From NCBI RefSeq assembly GCF_019795155.1, contig NZ_JAILYN010000023.1, positions 1-64,000 of the forward strand: a stretch of DNA of 64,000 nucleotides. The letters are read 5' to 3'. Below are positions 53,053 to 60,909 of this stretch, one piece after another. Numbering within the stretch: the first letter of the stretch is position 1; each line of letters opens with the position of its first letter. Origin of the DNA: Marinobacterium arenosum. GTDB taxonomy: Bacteria > Pseudomonadota > Gammaproteobacteria > Pseudomonadales > Balneatricaceae. The notes beneath the pieces were generated by a model that worked only from the letters and a program-made list of their open reading frames with translations, made no database searches and was not told the DNA's origin. Position numbers and translations under genes: made by a program.

Positions 53053-53199
53053 ATGGCTAAAAAAGCTGAATCCAAAGCTAAATCCAAAGCTAAAGTAAGT
53101 CGTAAGGATCTGAAAAAATCCATCAAGATCCGCGAGAACAAGATCGCTAAGCACAGCTCCAAGCTGAAGAAGCTGAAAAAGATGCTGAAGTCCATCTAG
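53053..53199 (+). CDS. 48-residue lysine-rich basic protein
   Basis: The small protein is extraordinarily basic: after MAKKAESKAKSKAK a repeated SKAK-type stretch leads into a Lys-rich amphipathic helix (VSRKDLKKSIKIRENKI) and a KLKKLKKMLKS tail. Nearly half of its residues are Lys or Arg and there are no Cys, Trp or Tyr. An AGGAAAGGGA site lies ahead of the ATG. It resembles the C-terminal tails of bacterial histone H1-like proteins, so nucleic-acid binding is a reasonable inference, but no named family was recognised. Codon use (AAA, AAG, AAGCTG) and the AT-rich upstream region set it apart from the GC-rich neighbours. Confidence 0.72.
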   Translation: MAKKAESKAKSKAKVSRKDLKKSIKIRENKIAKHSSKLKKLKKMLKSI

Positions 53200-53521
53200 G
53201 GGCTGCGCACGTTCAGTTTGTGCCGGCGGGTTGCAGTCGTGGCCTGCCGCTAAATAGCTTTCAATGCCTGAATCACTTTTTTAGGCAGAGTGTCACGCAA
53301 AAGCCTGAATCCGGCTGTTCCCTCCGGACACTATTTCCTTTTAGCCTTTCCGGTTCATTTCCTGTTGCTCGTCGCTTATATTATTTATTTCCGTGTATAT
53401 TTGTGTTTGTTCCTAAAAGCGGTGCGGCCTGGGGTGGGCGGCATTGTTATATTTCCACTGTGGCTGGCTACACTTCTCAACGAGCCCTTTGTCCCGCAAA
53501 CAGTTATCTGGAGGAAACCCC
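53200..53521. other. Intergenic region upstream of the peroxiredoxin gene
   Basis: This 322-base gap is less GC-rich than its surroundings, particularly at 53335-53405. A frame from 53290 would encode 82 hydrophobic residues but shows no coding codon bias and overlaps the peroxiredoxin start; I do not support it. No clear terminator or promoter was found. Confidence 0.45.
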
Positions 53522-54016
53522 ATGATTCAGATTGGTGATCGGATCCCTGCCGTCAACGTGACCGTGGTACGCCCGGATAGCCATGAAAGTGAGCCGGCCG
53601 ATCAGCTGTTCGCCGGTAAGCGGGTGGTATTGTTCGCGGTTCCCGGTGCTTTTACCCCGACCTGTTCCCAGGCGCATCTGCCGGGCTATGTGAAACTGGC
53701 CGATGAGATTTTTGCCAAGGGGGTCGATATGATCGCCTGCCTGTCGGTCAACGATCCGTTCGTAATGCGCGCCTGGGAATTGGACCAGGGCGCCCAGAAG
53801 CTGACCATGCTGGCCGATGGTGGCGGTGCACTGACCAAGGCGATGGGGCTGGATATGGATACCGGCGAATTCGGCGGTGTCCGTTCGCGTCGCTACGCGA
53901 TGGTGCTGGAGGATAGCGAGGTGACCCTGCTGAATATCGAACCACCGAAAGTGTTCGATTCCAGCAAGGCGGAAACCATCCTCGAGACGCTGAAGCATCC
54001 GGCGACCGGTCTCTGA
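53522..54016 (+). CDS. Peroxiredoxin, Prx5 type
   Basis: The 164-residue protein belongs to the Prx5/AhpE-like thioredoxin-fold peroxidases. VVLFAVPGAFTPTCSQAHLPGY holds the peroxidatic Cys within the PxxxTxxC motif (Cys near residue 48), and the FVMRAWELDQGA segment follows. It reduces hydrogen peroxide and alkyl hydroperoxides, usually with glutathione/glutaredoxin or thioredoxin. No glutaredoxin domain is fused. The ATG at 53522 follows GGAGGAAACCCC, an excellent ribosome site; an earlier in-frame start was rejected. The alkylation-repair genes converge on it from the other strand. Confidence 0.93.
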   Translation: MIQIGDRIPAVNVTVVRPDSHESEPADQLFAGKRVVLFAVPGAFTPTCSQAHLPGYVKLADEIFAKGVDMIACLSVNDPFVMRAWELDQGAQKLTMLADGGGALTKAMGLDMDTGEFGGVRSRRYAMVLEDSEVTLLNIEPPKVFDSSKAETILETLKHPATGL

Positions 54017-54031
54017 GCGACTGTTATTCCG

Positions 54032-54544
54032 CTAATTCGCTAGCAATAGTTGGCCTTGGAGATCTGGCTTCCTCTCCAGGGCCAGCAGTTGGCGCTTCAT
54101 CTGCAGGCCGGCGGCAAATCCGGTCAGGCTGCCGTCGGCACCCAGCACCCGGTGGCAGGGAATCAGCCACAGCAGCGGATTGCGGCCGACCGCCGCTGCC
54201 ACTGCCCGTACGCTACTCGGCCGGCCGATCCGATTGGCCAGCATGCCGTAGCTGCAGTGGTCGCCGTAGGGTATCGCCAACAGCGCCTGCCAGACCTGCT
54301 GCTGAAAGGCGGTGCCGGCCGGCGCCAGTGGCAGGCTGAATGCCTGTCGCTGGCCATCATGGTATTGCTGCAGCTGTTCGCGCAGTTGTTGAAACAATGG
54401 TTGCCGGTCATCCCGCTGCCAGTCCTTGCCGAGGGCCGGCGCATGTTTCTGCCCCTCGATCCAGACCCGGCTGAGCCGTCCGCCGGTCAGGCAGGCCCGG
54501 GTCGGGCCGAACGGCGAATCGAATTCACTGTAAAAGGTCGTCAT
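54032..54544 (-). CDS. ogt: O6-methylguanine-DNA methyltransferase (Ogt-like)
   Basis: The 170-residue protein transfers methyl groups from O6-methylguanine in DNA to its own cysteine. The active site reads IPCHRV with acceptor Cys130 (numbered from the ATG at 54544). The preceding segment FQQQVWQALLAIPYG and the Arg-finger region RAVAAAVGRNPL are typical. The start was chosen because CCGGAGTGAAACTG precedes it; that GGAG lies over the stop codon of the upstream Ada-AlkA gene, so the two are translationally coupled. Together they carry the functions of the classical Ada C-terminal domain and of AlkA. Confidence 0.93.
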   Translation of the reverse strand: MTTFYSEFDSPFGPTRACLTGGRLSRVWIEGQKHAPALGKDWQRDDRQPLFQQLREQLQQYHDGQRQAFSLPLAPAGTAFQQQVWQALLAIPYGDHCSYGMLANRIGRPSSVRAVAAAVGRNPLLWLIPCHRVLGADGSLTGFAAGLQMKRQLLALERKPDLQGQLLLAN

Positions 54545-54549
54545 CAGTT

Positions 54550-56013
54550 TCACTCCGGTGCGCACCACAGGTGCATCACGGCATAGGCGCGCCAGGGCCG
54601 CCAGGCTTCGGCCCGGGCCAGCAGCTGCTTCGGTTGTCGGCTACCCAGTGCTTTCATTACGCCCAAGTCGGTATGGGGAAAGGCATCCGGCCAAGCCAGC
54701 GCGCGCATCGCAATATATTGGGCGGTCCAGGGGCCGATGCCGGGCAGGGCCTGCAGTTGCGTCAGGGTCTGTTCGATATCGGCGTCAGCGTTCAGTCGTA
54801 ACTGTTGCGAGTCGACCGACCGGGCCAGCTGGATGATCGCCTGCGCCCGTTGGCGAACGATGCCCAGCTCGGCGATCTGTTCCGGCGCTGCGGCCGCCAG
54901 AATCGCGGCGGTGGGGAAGCTGCGGTCGAGTTCGCTGAATGGCGTTTCCAGCCGGTTGCCGAACCGTTCGACCAGCCGACCCGCCAGGGTGTGGGCCGCC
55001 TTGACGCTGACCTGCTGGCCGAGGATTGCCCGCACCGCCATCTCGAAACCGTCGAAACAGCCGGGTACCCGCAGGCCGGGCCGGTCGGCGGCCAGCTCAC
55101 CGAGACGCTCGTTGATCAATGCCGGGTCGGCATTCAGGTCGAACAGCTGGCGTACCCGCTGCAGCAATGGCGCCACCAGCGGTGTCAGGGTTCGGCTGAT
55201 CTCAACCCTCAGCCGTGCCTGTTCAGGGGTGGGCGTGACCTGCAGCCAGCCGTTCAGTGTTCGCTCCTGATGGTGCCAACTGATCGTCCGTCGGTAACCC
55301 TGCCACTCATGTTGGCCGACCGCTTCGACACCGGGGATGATCCGTTGGCTCAGGAACGCCAGCAGTTGCGGCCAATCATAGGGTGGCCGGTAACTGAGCA
55401 GCAGCTGCAGGTTCTGCTCGCGTGCCGGACCGTTGGCCAACTGCTTGCGTAGCGCGGTAGGTGTCAGCCGGTATTGTTGCTGGAACAGGCTGTTGAGGCG
55501 GCGAACGCTGCCGAAGCCGCTAAGCAGGGCGATCTCGGTGACCGGCAGGTCGGTATCGCTGAGTAGCTGTTTGGCCAGCAGCAGCCGGCAGCTTTGCAGG
55601 TACTGCAGCGGTGATACCCCGAAGCGGGCCTGGAAGATCCGCCGCAGGTGACGGTCGCTGATCCCCAGGCGGGCGGCCAGCCGTGCCATCTGCCGCCCCG
55701 GCTGTGGGTCGGCCTGCATCATCCGTGCCGCGCTGTCGGCCAGCTGTTGTGTCAGGTCGACCGTTGCCAGCCCCGGCGCCAGTTCCGGCCGGCAGCGCAG
55801 GCAGGGTCGGAAGCCGGCCTGTTCCGCCTGGGCGGCGTACTGGAAGAAGCGGCAGTTGGCCTGTTTCGGCGGCCGTACCGGACAGATCGGCCGGCAGTAG
55901 ATGCCGGTGCTGGTAACGCCGACGAAAAAGCGGCCGTCGAAGCGGCGATCGCGGCTGGTCAGCGCCCGGTAGCAGGCGTCCTGGTCGGCTGGTACGAGAT
56001 GGCTGCTGTTCAT
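54550..56013 (-). CDS. Ada N-terminal/AraC domain fused to AlkA DNA glycosylase
   Basis: The 487-residue protein joins three parts. Residues 1-85 are the Ada zinc domain that repairs methyl phosphotriesters and switches the activator on; its Cys ligands are 40, 44, 71 and 74 with Cys40 as methyl acceptor. Residues about 90-195 are two AraC-type helix-turn-helix units. The remainder is AlkA: an N-terminal sheet domain and a HhH-GPD glycosylase with LPGIGPWTAQY and catalytic Asp in FPHTDLGV. So one protein senses methylation and removes 3-methyladenine-type lesions. It is followed directly by ogt in a coupled operon. The region upstream (56014-56157) is shared with a divergent small gene. Confidence 0.94.
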   Translation of the reverse strand: MNSSHLVPADQDACYRALTSRDRRFDGRFFVGVTSTGIYCRPICPVRPPKQANCRFFQYAAQAEQAGFRPCLRCRPELAPGLATVDLTQQLADSAARMMQADPQPGRQMARLAARLGISDRHLRRIFQARFGVSPLQYLQSCRLLLAKQLLSDTDLPVTEIALLSGFGSVRRLNSLFQQQYRLTPTALRKQLANGPAREQNLQLLLSYRPPYDWPQLLAFLSQRIIPGVEAVGQHEWQGYRRTISWHHQERTLNGWLQVTPTPEQARLRVEISRTLTPLVAPLLQRVRQLFDLNADPALINERLGELAADRPGLRVPGCFDGFEMAVRAILGQQVSVKAAHTLAGRLVERFGNRLETPFSELDRSFPTAAILAAAAPEQIAELGIVRQRAQAIIQLARSVDSQQLRLNADADIEQTLTQLQALPGIGPWTAQYIAMRALAWPDAFPHTDLGVMKALGSRQPKQLLARAEAWRPWRAYAVMHLWCAPE

Positions 56014-56157
56014 AGCCGCACTATAACCCGTAACGGGTGGGTTGACCCGCCAGATTCGGACTTCGGGTTCTGGCCGAAACTTGATATCGGACAGCGCCGG
56101 CGGTCCGGTGTCGGATTACACTCGGCTGTTGCCGTTAACTGCGGGGGAGTGAACCCG

Positions 56158-56475
56158 ATGTCAACCAAGCCGGATACCCGGGATGCGATGCAGGCGCTGA
56201 TCGACGAGGTGCGCCTGCAAGTGCCGTTCGACCTGCCGATGGAGGTGCTCTGTTCCGGTATCTGTAATGGCTGCTCGAAGAAATTGATCGATTACCTGGA
56301 TATCGAGTTGTGCGACTGGCAGCAGCGGTTGGACAGCGGCGACCGGCCGCTGTTGGGCGATGTGCAGAAGCTGGCGGCTACCAGTCGCAAGATCTATCGG
56401 GTGTTGCAGCGTAATGGCCTGGTGGAGCCGGAGCCGGTTGAATCGCAGCGTATCGAGCTGGCTCAGCTGGCCTGA
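56158..56475 (+). CDS. Conserved small protein with a CSGICNGCSKK motif
   Basis: The 105-residue protein begins at ATG 56158 after GGGGGAG. Its distinctive feature is LCSGICNGCSKKLIDYLDIEL, here Cys-x4-Cys-x2-Cys with a fourth Cys shortly after (CDW), followed by helices ending KIYRVLQRNGLVEPE. I recognise the pattern as a small gammaproteobacterial family without assigned function. The clustered Cys may bind zinc or iron-sulfur. There is no signal peptide. It is divergent from the Ada-AlkA gene and its last 13 bases overlap the stop of the convergent diguanylate cyclase gene. A longer frame starting at 55648 runs through the Ada-AlkA region and was rejected. Confidence 0.76.
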   Translation: MSTKPDTRDAMQALIDEVRLQVPFDLPMEVLCSGICNGCSKKLIDYLDIELCDWQQRLDSGDRPLLGDVQKLAATSRKIYRVLQRNGLVEPEPVESQRIELAQLA

Positions 56476-57437
56476 TCGTGGCGCTGCTTATGGCGATACA
56501 TCGCCTGGTCGGCCTGCGACAACCAATGCTCCAGCGGCTGATCCAGGTCGCTTAGCTGTACCGTGCCGATACTCAGGCCTGGTTGCTGGCTTGGATTTTC
56601 TGGCGTGTTCTGGGCCAGCTGCTCCAGAATGCGACGGCCGATCGATTCCAGCATCGGCTGGTCGCCGGCCGAGGCCAGTACCACGAACTCGTCGCCGCCA
56701 ATACGGGCGGCGATATCGCTGTCACGGGTTTGCAGTTGAATGGCTTGAGCGGCTGCTTTCAGGGCCTGGTCACCGCAGGCATGACCGTGGTTATCGTTCA
56801 GTACCTTGAGTCCATCCATATCGAGATAGATCAGGCCAAGCGAGTCGTCGTTACGCCGGGCCAGGCTGATTCGTTGCTGTGCGACGGTACTGAAACCGCG
56901 CCGGTTCATCAGTCCGGTTAACTCATCGGTCATCGCCAGCTCGCGGAGCTGTTCGAACTGGCGGATCAACTGCAGGTCGGCCTGGACGAGGTCGCGCAGC
57001 TGGCGCATCAGCTCGATAAAGCCGGCTTGATAATCGGTTGCCTTGAAATCCATCAGGCAGAGGGTGCCGAATGGGCTGCCGTCGGGCCAGTTGATCGGCA
57101 TGCCGAGGTAGGATCGAAAACCATCCTCGGTCACCTCGGGATTATCATCCCAGCAATGGTCTTGCTGGGCGTCCGGTACATAAAGCTCCCGGTGGCTTTC
57201 GACGACCTTGCGGCAAAAGATATTGCTGTCCGCGGGGATCACTTGTGCGTCGGCGGGATACGGGTTGTCCGGATGGTCGCTGGCAACCGCCACCTGATAG
57301 CCGGCGGAGGTGTACTGCACGATAAAACCGGCCGGTGCCTGGAAGAGGCTGGCCATCAGGTCCACCGTCTGCTGCCATTTCCGCAGCGGCACCATGCTTT
57401 GTGGTTGCTCCAGCAACCAGTTTTCCGGATTCAGCAC
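56463..57437 (-). CDS. GAF-GGDEF diguanylate cyclase
   Basis: The 324-residue soluble protein has an N-terminal GAF-type sensor (about residues 15-155, with FRSYLGMPINWPDGSPFGTLCL typical of the fold) and a GGDEF domain with intact signature GGDEF at residues 247-251, so it should make cyclic-di-GMP from GTP. The inhibitory RxxD I-site is present (R238-x-x-D241), implying product feedback. The GAF ligand is unknown. It is not membrane-bound. No phosphodiesterase or PilZ gene is adjacent. Its stop overlaps the convergent small gene and it is divergent from the second DEAD-box gene. Confidence 0.92.
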   Translation of the reverse strand: MLNPENWLLEQPQSMVPLRKWQQTVDLMASLFQAPAGFIVQYTSAGYQVAVASDHPDNPYPADAQVIPADSNIFCRKVVESHRELYVPDAQQDHCWDDNPEVTEDGFRSYLGMPINWPDGSPFGTLCLMDFKATDYQAGFIELMRQLRDLVQADLQLIRQFEQLRELAMTDELTGLMNRRGFSTVAQQRISLARRNDDSLGLIYLDMDGLKVLNDNHGHACGDQALKAAAQAIQLQTRDSDIAARIGGDEFVVLASAGDQPMLESIGRRILEQLAQNTPENPSQQPGLSIGTVQLSDLDQPLEHWLSQADQAMYRHKQRHDQAS

Positions 57438-57592
57438 TGGGACTACCCGCTTTTTCTCGCTTAGAGGACAGGATACTGAGCGATTGCTCAGTAAACAACT
57501 GCAGTGTTGGCGATCCGGTGAGCCTGACGGCAGTAAAGCAGGTAGAATAGGCGGCTGAAATCACCCGAGTTAGCGATTAGCGGAGTAGCACC

Positions 57593-58918
57593 TTGCAGTT
57601 TGACGATCTGGCCCTTGACCACCGGCTGCTGAAAAGCCTGGCCCACCTGAACCTGACCGAACCGACCGAGATCCAGCAGCAGGCTATTCCGGCGGCGCTC
57701 AAAGGGCAGGATCTGATCGCCTCATCCCGCACCGGTTCGGGCAAGACGCTGGCATTCCTGCTGCCGGCGTTGCACCGGTTGATGCGACAGAAGGCGCTCA
57801 GCAAGCGCGATCCGCGGGTGTTGGTGCTGGCGCCAACCCGCGAACTGGCCAACCAGGTATACGCGCAATTGCGCTCGCTGGTCGCCGGCACGCAATTTAC
57901 CAGCGCCCGCATCGTCGGTGGCGAAAACTTCAACGACCAGGCCAAGGCACTGCGGCGCGATCCGCACCTGATCGTCGCTACGCCGGGCCGGTTGGCCAAC
58001 CATCTGGATGAACGCAGCCTGCACCTGGCGGGGCTGGAGCTGCTGATTCTGGACGAGGCGGACCGGATGTTGGATCTCGGCTTCGCCGACCAGCTGCGCC
58101 AGATCAATGCCGCCGCCAACCATCGCCACCGCCAGACGCTGATGTTCTCGGCGACGCTGGAGGACGCCGAGGTCAACGAGTTGGCCTCGGAGCTATTGAG
58201 CGCGCCGCAGCGGATAGCGGTCGGCAGTGCTCACGAGCAGCACGAGGACATCCGCCAGCGGTTCTATCTGGTCGATCACCTGGACCACAAGCAGGCATTG
58301 TTGCTGGCGCTGCTGAACAGTGAACAGCCGAAGCAGGCGATCATCTTCACCGCCACCCGAGGTGATACCGACCGGTTGGCGGCCCTGTTGCGAGAGCAGG
58401 GGCTGGACACGGTGGCACTGAGCGGTGAGGTGAACCAGGCCCAGCGCAACCAGATAATGGATCAGTTCAGTCGCGGCCACCAGCAGGTGCTGATCACCAC
58501 TGATCTGGCGTCGCGCGGATTGGACCTGCTCAATGTCAGCCATGTGTTCAACTTCGATATGCCCAAACATGCCGAGGAGTATGTACACCGGATCGGTCGT
58601 ACCGGCCGGGCCGGTTTCAAGGGCGATGCGATCTCGCTGGTCGGGCCCAAGGATTGGGCCGCCTTCAAGCGGGTCGAGGCGTTTTTGCAGCTGCGGATCA
58701 GCTTCTCGGTGGTCGATGGCCTGGAAGCGAAGTTCAAGGGGCTGAAACCGAAGCCGAAGGCCCGGCCGCAAAGCCGGACCGAGGCCAAGGCTGAACGACC
58801 ACTGCCGAAAGAAGCTGCGGCCAAGTCCAGCCAGGCCGTGCAGCGTCGCCGCCGCAAGCCGGCCGATGCCGCCGAGCAGGGATTCGCGCCGATGAAGCGC
58901 AAAAAGCAGGACAGCTGA
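57593..58918 (+). CDS. DEAD-box RNA helicase (second)
   Basis: The 441-residue protein has a complete helicase core: Q-motif (PTEIQQQAIP), motif I (SSRTGSGKT), PTRELA, TPGRL, DEAD, SAT, IIFTATR, motif V (TTDLASRGLD) and VI (HRIGRTGR). Beyond about residue 370 the sequence is Lys-, Arg- and Pro-rich, a basic tail for RNA binding. It is distinct from the SrmB-like protein encoded at 48290-49585 and closer to the RhlE/CsdA-type group, though I cannot place it precisely. The start is a TTG at 57593 preceded by GCGGAG; no ATG or GTG gives a normal N-terminus. Confidence 0.92.
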   Translation: MQFDDLALDHRLLKSLAHLNLTEPTEIQQQAIPAALKGQDLIASSRTGSGKTLAFLLPALHRLMRQKALSKRDPRVLVLAPTRELANQVYAQLRSLVAGTQFTSARIVGGENFNDQAKALRRDPHLIVATPGRLANHLDERSLHLAGLELLILDEADRMLDLGFADQLRQINAAANHRHRQTLMFSATLEDAEVNELASELLSAPQRIAVGSAHEQHEDIRQRFYLVDHLDHKQALLLALLNSEQPKQAIIFTATRGDTDRLAALLREQGLDTVALSGEVNQAQRNQIMDQFSRGHQQVLITTDLASRGLDLLNVSHVFNFDMPKHAEEYVHRIGRTGRAGFKGDAISLVGPKDWAAFKRVEAFLQLRISFSVVDGLEAKFKGLKPKPKARPQSRTEAKAERPLPKEAAAKSSQAVQRRRRKPADAAEQGFAPMKRKKQDS

Positions 58919-59038
58919 TCTGGCTCAGTTTCAAGGCGGGGCGAACGGTCGGCTGGCTTGCGCCATCGTGCCCAGGGCGGTGTATGATGTGGGATCAACT
59001 CTGTAGCGACCCATTTAGCGACAAAGGACTGAAATCCG

Positions 59039-59968
59039 ATGGCTGAAGCAAAATACCGCCTGGTTACCCGTAGCGATTTCGACGGCTTGGTCTGCGCCGT
59101 ACTGTTAAAGCACCTGGATCTGGTGGACGAGATCAAGTTCGTCCATCCGAAGGATATGCAGGACGGCAAGGTCGAGGTCAGCGGCAAGGATATCTCCACC
59201 AACCTGCCCTACGTCCCCGGCGTGCATCTGGCGTTCGATCACCACCTGTCGGAAACCCTGCGCAACGAGCAGCGGGACAACCATATCATCGATCCCGAAG
59301 CGCCGTCGGCGGCGCGGGTGGTATTCGACTATTATGGCGGCTACGACGTTTTCCCGCGCAGCTGGCAGGAGATGATGGCAGCGGTCGATAAGGGCGATTC
59401 CGCCCAGTTCAGCCGCGAGGAGGTGCTCAATCCGCAGGGCTGGGAACTGCTTAACTTCCTGATGGACGCCCGCACCGGTCTGGGCCGGTTCCGCGAGTTC
59501 CGCATCTCCAACTACAACCTGATGATGGACCTGATCGACTACTGCAAGAACCACAGTATCGATGAGATTTTGCAGCTGCCGGATGTACAGGAACGGGTCG
59601 AGCTGTACATGGAGCAGCAGGACAAGTTCGTCGAGCAGATCAAGCGCTGCGCCAGCGTGCATGGCAACCTGGTGGTGCTGGATCTGCGTAACGAGGAAAC
59701 CATCTGGGCCGGCAACCGCTTCATGATCTACGCGCTGTTCCCGCAAACCAATATCTCGATCCACGTGCTCTGGGGGCTGAAGCAGCAGAACACCGTGTTC
59801 GCCACCGGTAAGTCGATCTTCGACCGCGGCTCCAACACCAATGTCGGCGAGCTGATGCTGAAGTACGGCGGCGGCGGCCATCAGGCGGCCGGTACCTGCC
59901 AGGTGGACAATGACCGCGCCGAAGCGGTGCTGCAGGAGCTGATCAGCCAGATCAACGCCGACGGCTAA
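59039..59968 (+). CDS. DHH-family phosphoesterase
   Basis: The 309-residue protein starts with RLVTRSDFDGLVCAVLL, the DxD metal motif of the DHH family, then shows FDHHLS (the DHH motif itself) and, near the C-terminus, GGGGHQAAG of the DHHA1 domain. Family members hydrolyse oligoribonucleotides, cyclic di-nucleotide products or polyphosphate-like substrates. This protein has no membrane part or GGDEF-like domain. Which substrate applies here is not clear; some homologues are annotated as exopolyphosphatase-like. A clear intrinsic terminator follows at 59995-60018. Confidence 0.9.
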   Translation: MAEAKYRLVTRSDFDGLVCAVLLKHLDLVDEIKFVHPKDMQDGKVEVSGKDISTNLPYVPGVHLAFDHHLSETLRNEQRDNHIIDPEAPSAARVVFDYYGGYDVFPRSWQEMMAAVDKGDSAQFSREEVLNPQGWELLNFLMDARTGLGRFREFRISNYNLMMDLIDYCKNHSIDEILQLPDVQERVELYMEQQDKFVEQIKRCASVHGNLVVLDLRNEETIWAGNRFMIYALFPQTNISIHVLWGLKQQNTVFATGKSIFDRGSNTNVGELMLKYGGGGHQAAGTCQVDNDRAEAVLQELISQINADG

Positions 59969-59994
59969 TTCAAGCGCTGGCCAGTGATATTCGG

Positions 59995-60018
59995 AAAAAC
60001 CGCCTGCGGGCGGTTTTT
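59995..60018 (+). terminator. Intrinsic terminator after the DHH phosphoesterase gene
   Basis: AAAAACCGCC-TGCG-GGCGGTTTTT (short form) gives a five-bp GC stem (60000-60004 with 60009-60013) extended by five A-T pairs and followed by more T-rich sequence. The site begins 27 bases after the stop. Confidence 0.92.
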
Positions 60019-60082
60019 GTTCTTTTCAGTATTTCAAGGGGCCTCGCACACCGAGCAGGTAGTGAATGTACAGGGAGATTGG

Positions 60083-60337
60083 ATGATCAAGTTCGACCGT
60101 GATGAAAAGGCGCTGCTGGTGGAGCAGCTGCAGGACTATTTCCAGCGCGAGTTGGACCAGGAGATCGGCGGTTTCCAGGCCGAGTTCCTGCTCGATTTCT
60201 TCAATGAGCAGATGGGCCATCACTTCTACAACCGCGCGCTGTCGGATGTGCAGGCATTGCTGAACCACCGCTTCGAACTGCTCAGCGAAGAGGTCTACCA
60301 GCTGGAACAGGCACCGCCGCGTAAAAAAGGCCGTTAA
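60083..60337 (+). CDS. DUF2164 family protein
   Basis: The 84-residue protein begins with MIKFDRDEKALLVEQLQDYFQREL and GGFQAEFLLDFFNEQMGHHFYNRAL, the recognisable pattern of DUF2164 (helical, with the conserved GxFxAEFLLDF block). Function is unknown. The ATG at 60083 follows CAGGGAGATTGG; the longer frame starting at 59984 runs across the terminator and was rejected. It sits alone between the DHH gene and a bidirectional terminator. Confidence 0.92.
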   Translation: MIKFDRDEKALLVEQLQDYFQRELDQEIGGFQAEFLLDFFNEQMGHHFYNRALSDVQALLNHRFELLSEEVYQLEQAPPRKKGR

Positions 60338-60432
60338 TACCGTGACGCAGAGCAGCGTCTGGCCGTCATCTCGGCCGCCGGGCGGTGAGCAACTGTTTAC
60401 TGAATCCTGTCCAGTCAAAATCTGCCAGATGA

Positions 60433-60466
60433 AAAAATACCCGTACCTTACGGCACGGGTATTTTT
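60433..60466. terminator. Bidirectional intrinsic terminator
   Basis: A 12-bp stem (60433-60444 with 60455-60466) is A-rich on its left and T-rich on its right, so it can end transcription of the DUF2164 gene on the plus strand and of the small minus-strand gene at 60511-60702. Confidence 0.88.
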
Positions 60467-60510
60467 ATGGGGTGCCCTTTCGGGCTGGGCTGGTGCCGGC
60501 CTTGCTGAGC

Positions 60511-60702
60511 TTAGTCGGCGTTGGCGGCCGGCTTTACGTTTCGACCATACAGCTGGCGCAGCAAGGTCTCATGTAAATCGGATATCTGTTGAAACAGCAG
60601 GTCGGAATCGCTATGTCCGGAAAACTGTTCCAGCAGTTGCTGACACTGGTGGTTGAAGTGGTCAATCAACTTGTTTTGATTCGCATTTTGGAAGCCTGAC
60701 AT
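60511..60702 (-). CDS. Small hypothetical protein
   Basis: A 63-residue, hydrophilic, predicted helical protein (SGFQNANQNKLIDHFNHQC near the start) is encoded with a GGAG ahead of its ATG and a bidirectional terminator beyond its stop. I do not recognise a family. It contains a single Cys and several His residues in NHQC and SGHSDSD but no clear metal site. The gene lies between the terminator and the AraC-family regulator gene, reading in the same direction as that regulator. Confidence 0.55.
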   Translation of the reverse strand: MSGFQNANQNKLIDHFNHQCQQLLEQFSGHSDSDLLFQQISDLHETLLRQLYGRNVKPAANAD

Positions 60703-60909
60703 GGTGCAATCTCCGTTGCTGGGGGGCGGCAGGGCACTTGGCTTTGCCTCCCGGTTCCACTCGATAGCTTACGAGCACGACATGCTTTTGACGAACCGTC
60801 ATGGCTCGACTATCTCGCAATTAAACGAAGATTTCCAGCCCCGTCGGTTAAAAACTCGGAATGGCATGTTGGCATTGCACAGATTTACCGGACCTGAAGC
60901 TGCTGACTG

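Noticed and set aside
53290-53538. 82-residue hydrophobic frame before the peroxiredoxin gene
   Set aside because: It overlaps the peroxiredoxin ribosome site and start, lacks GC-rich third positions and resembles no family that I know.
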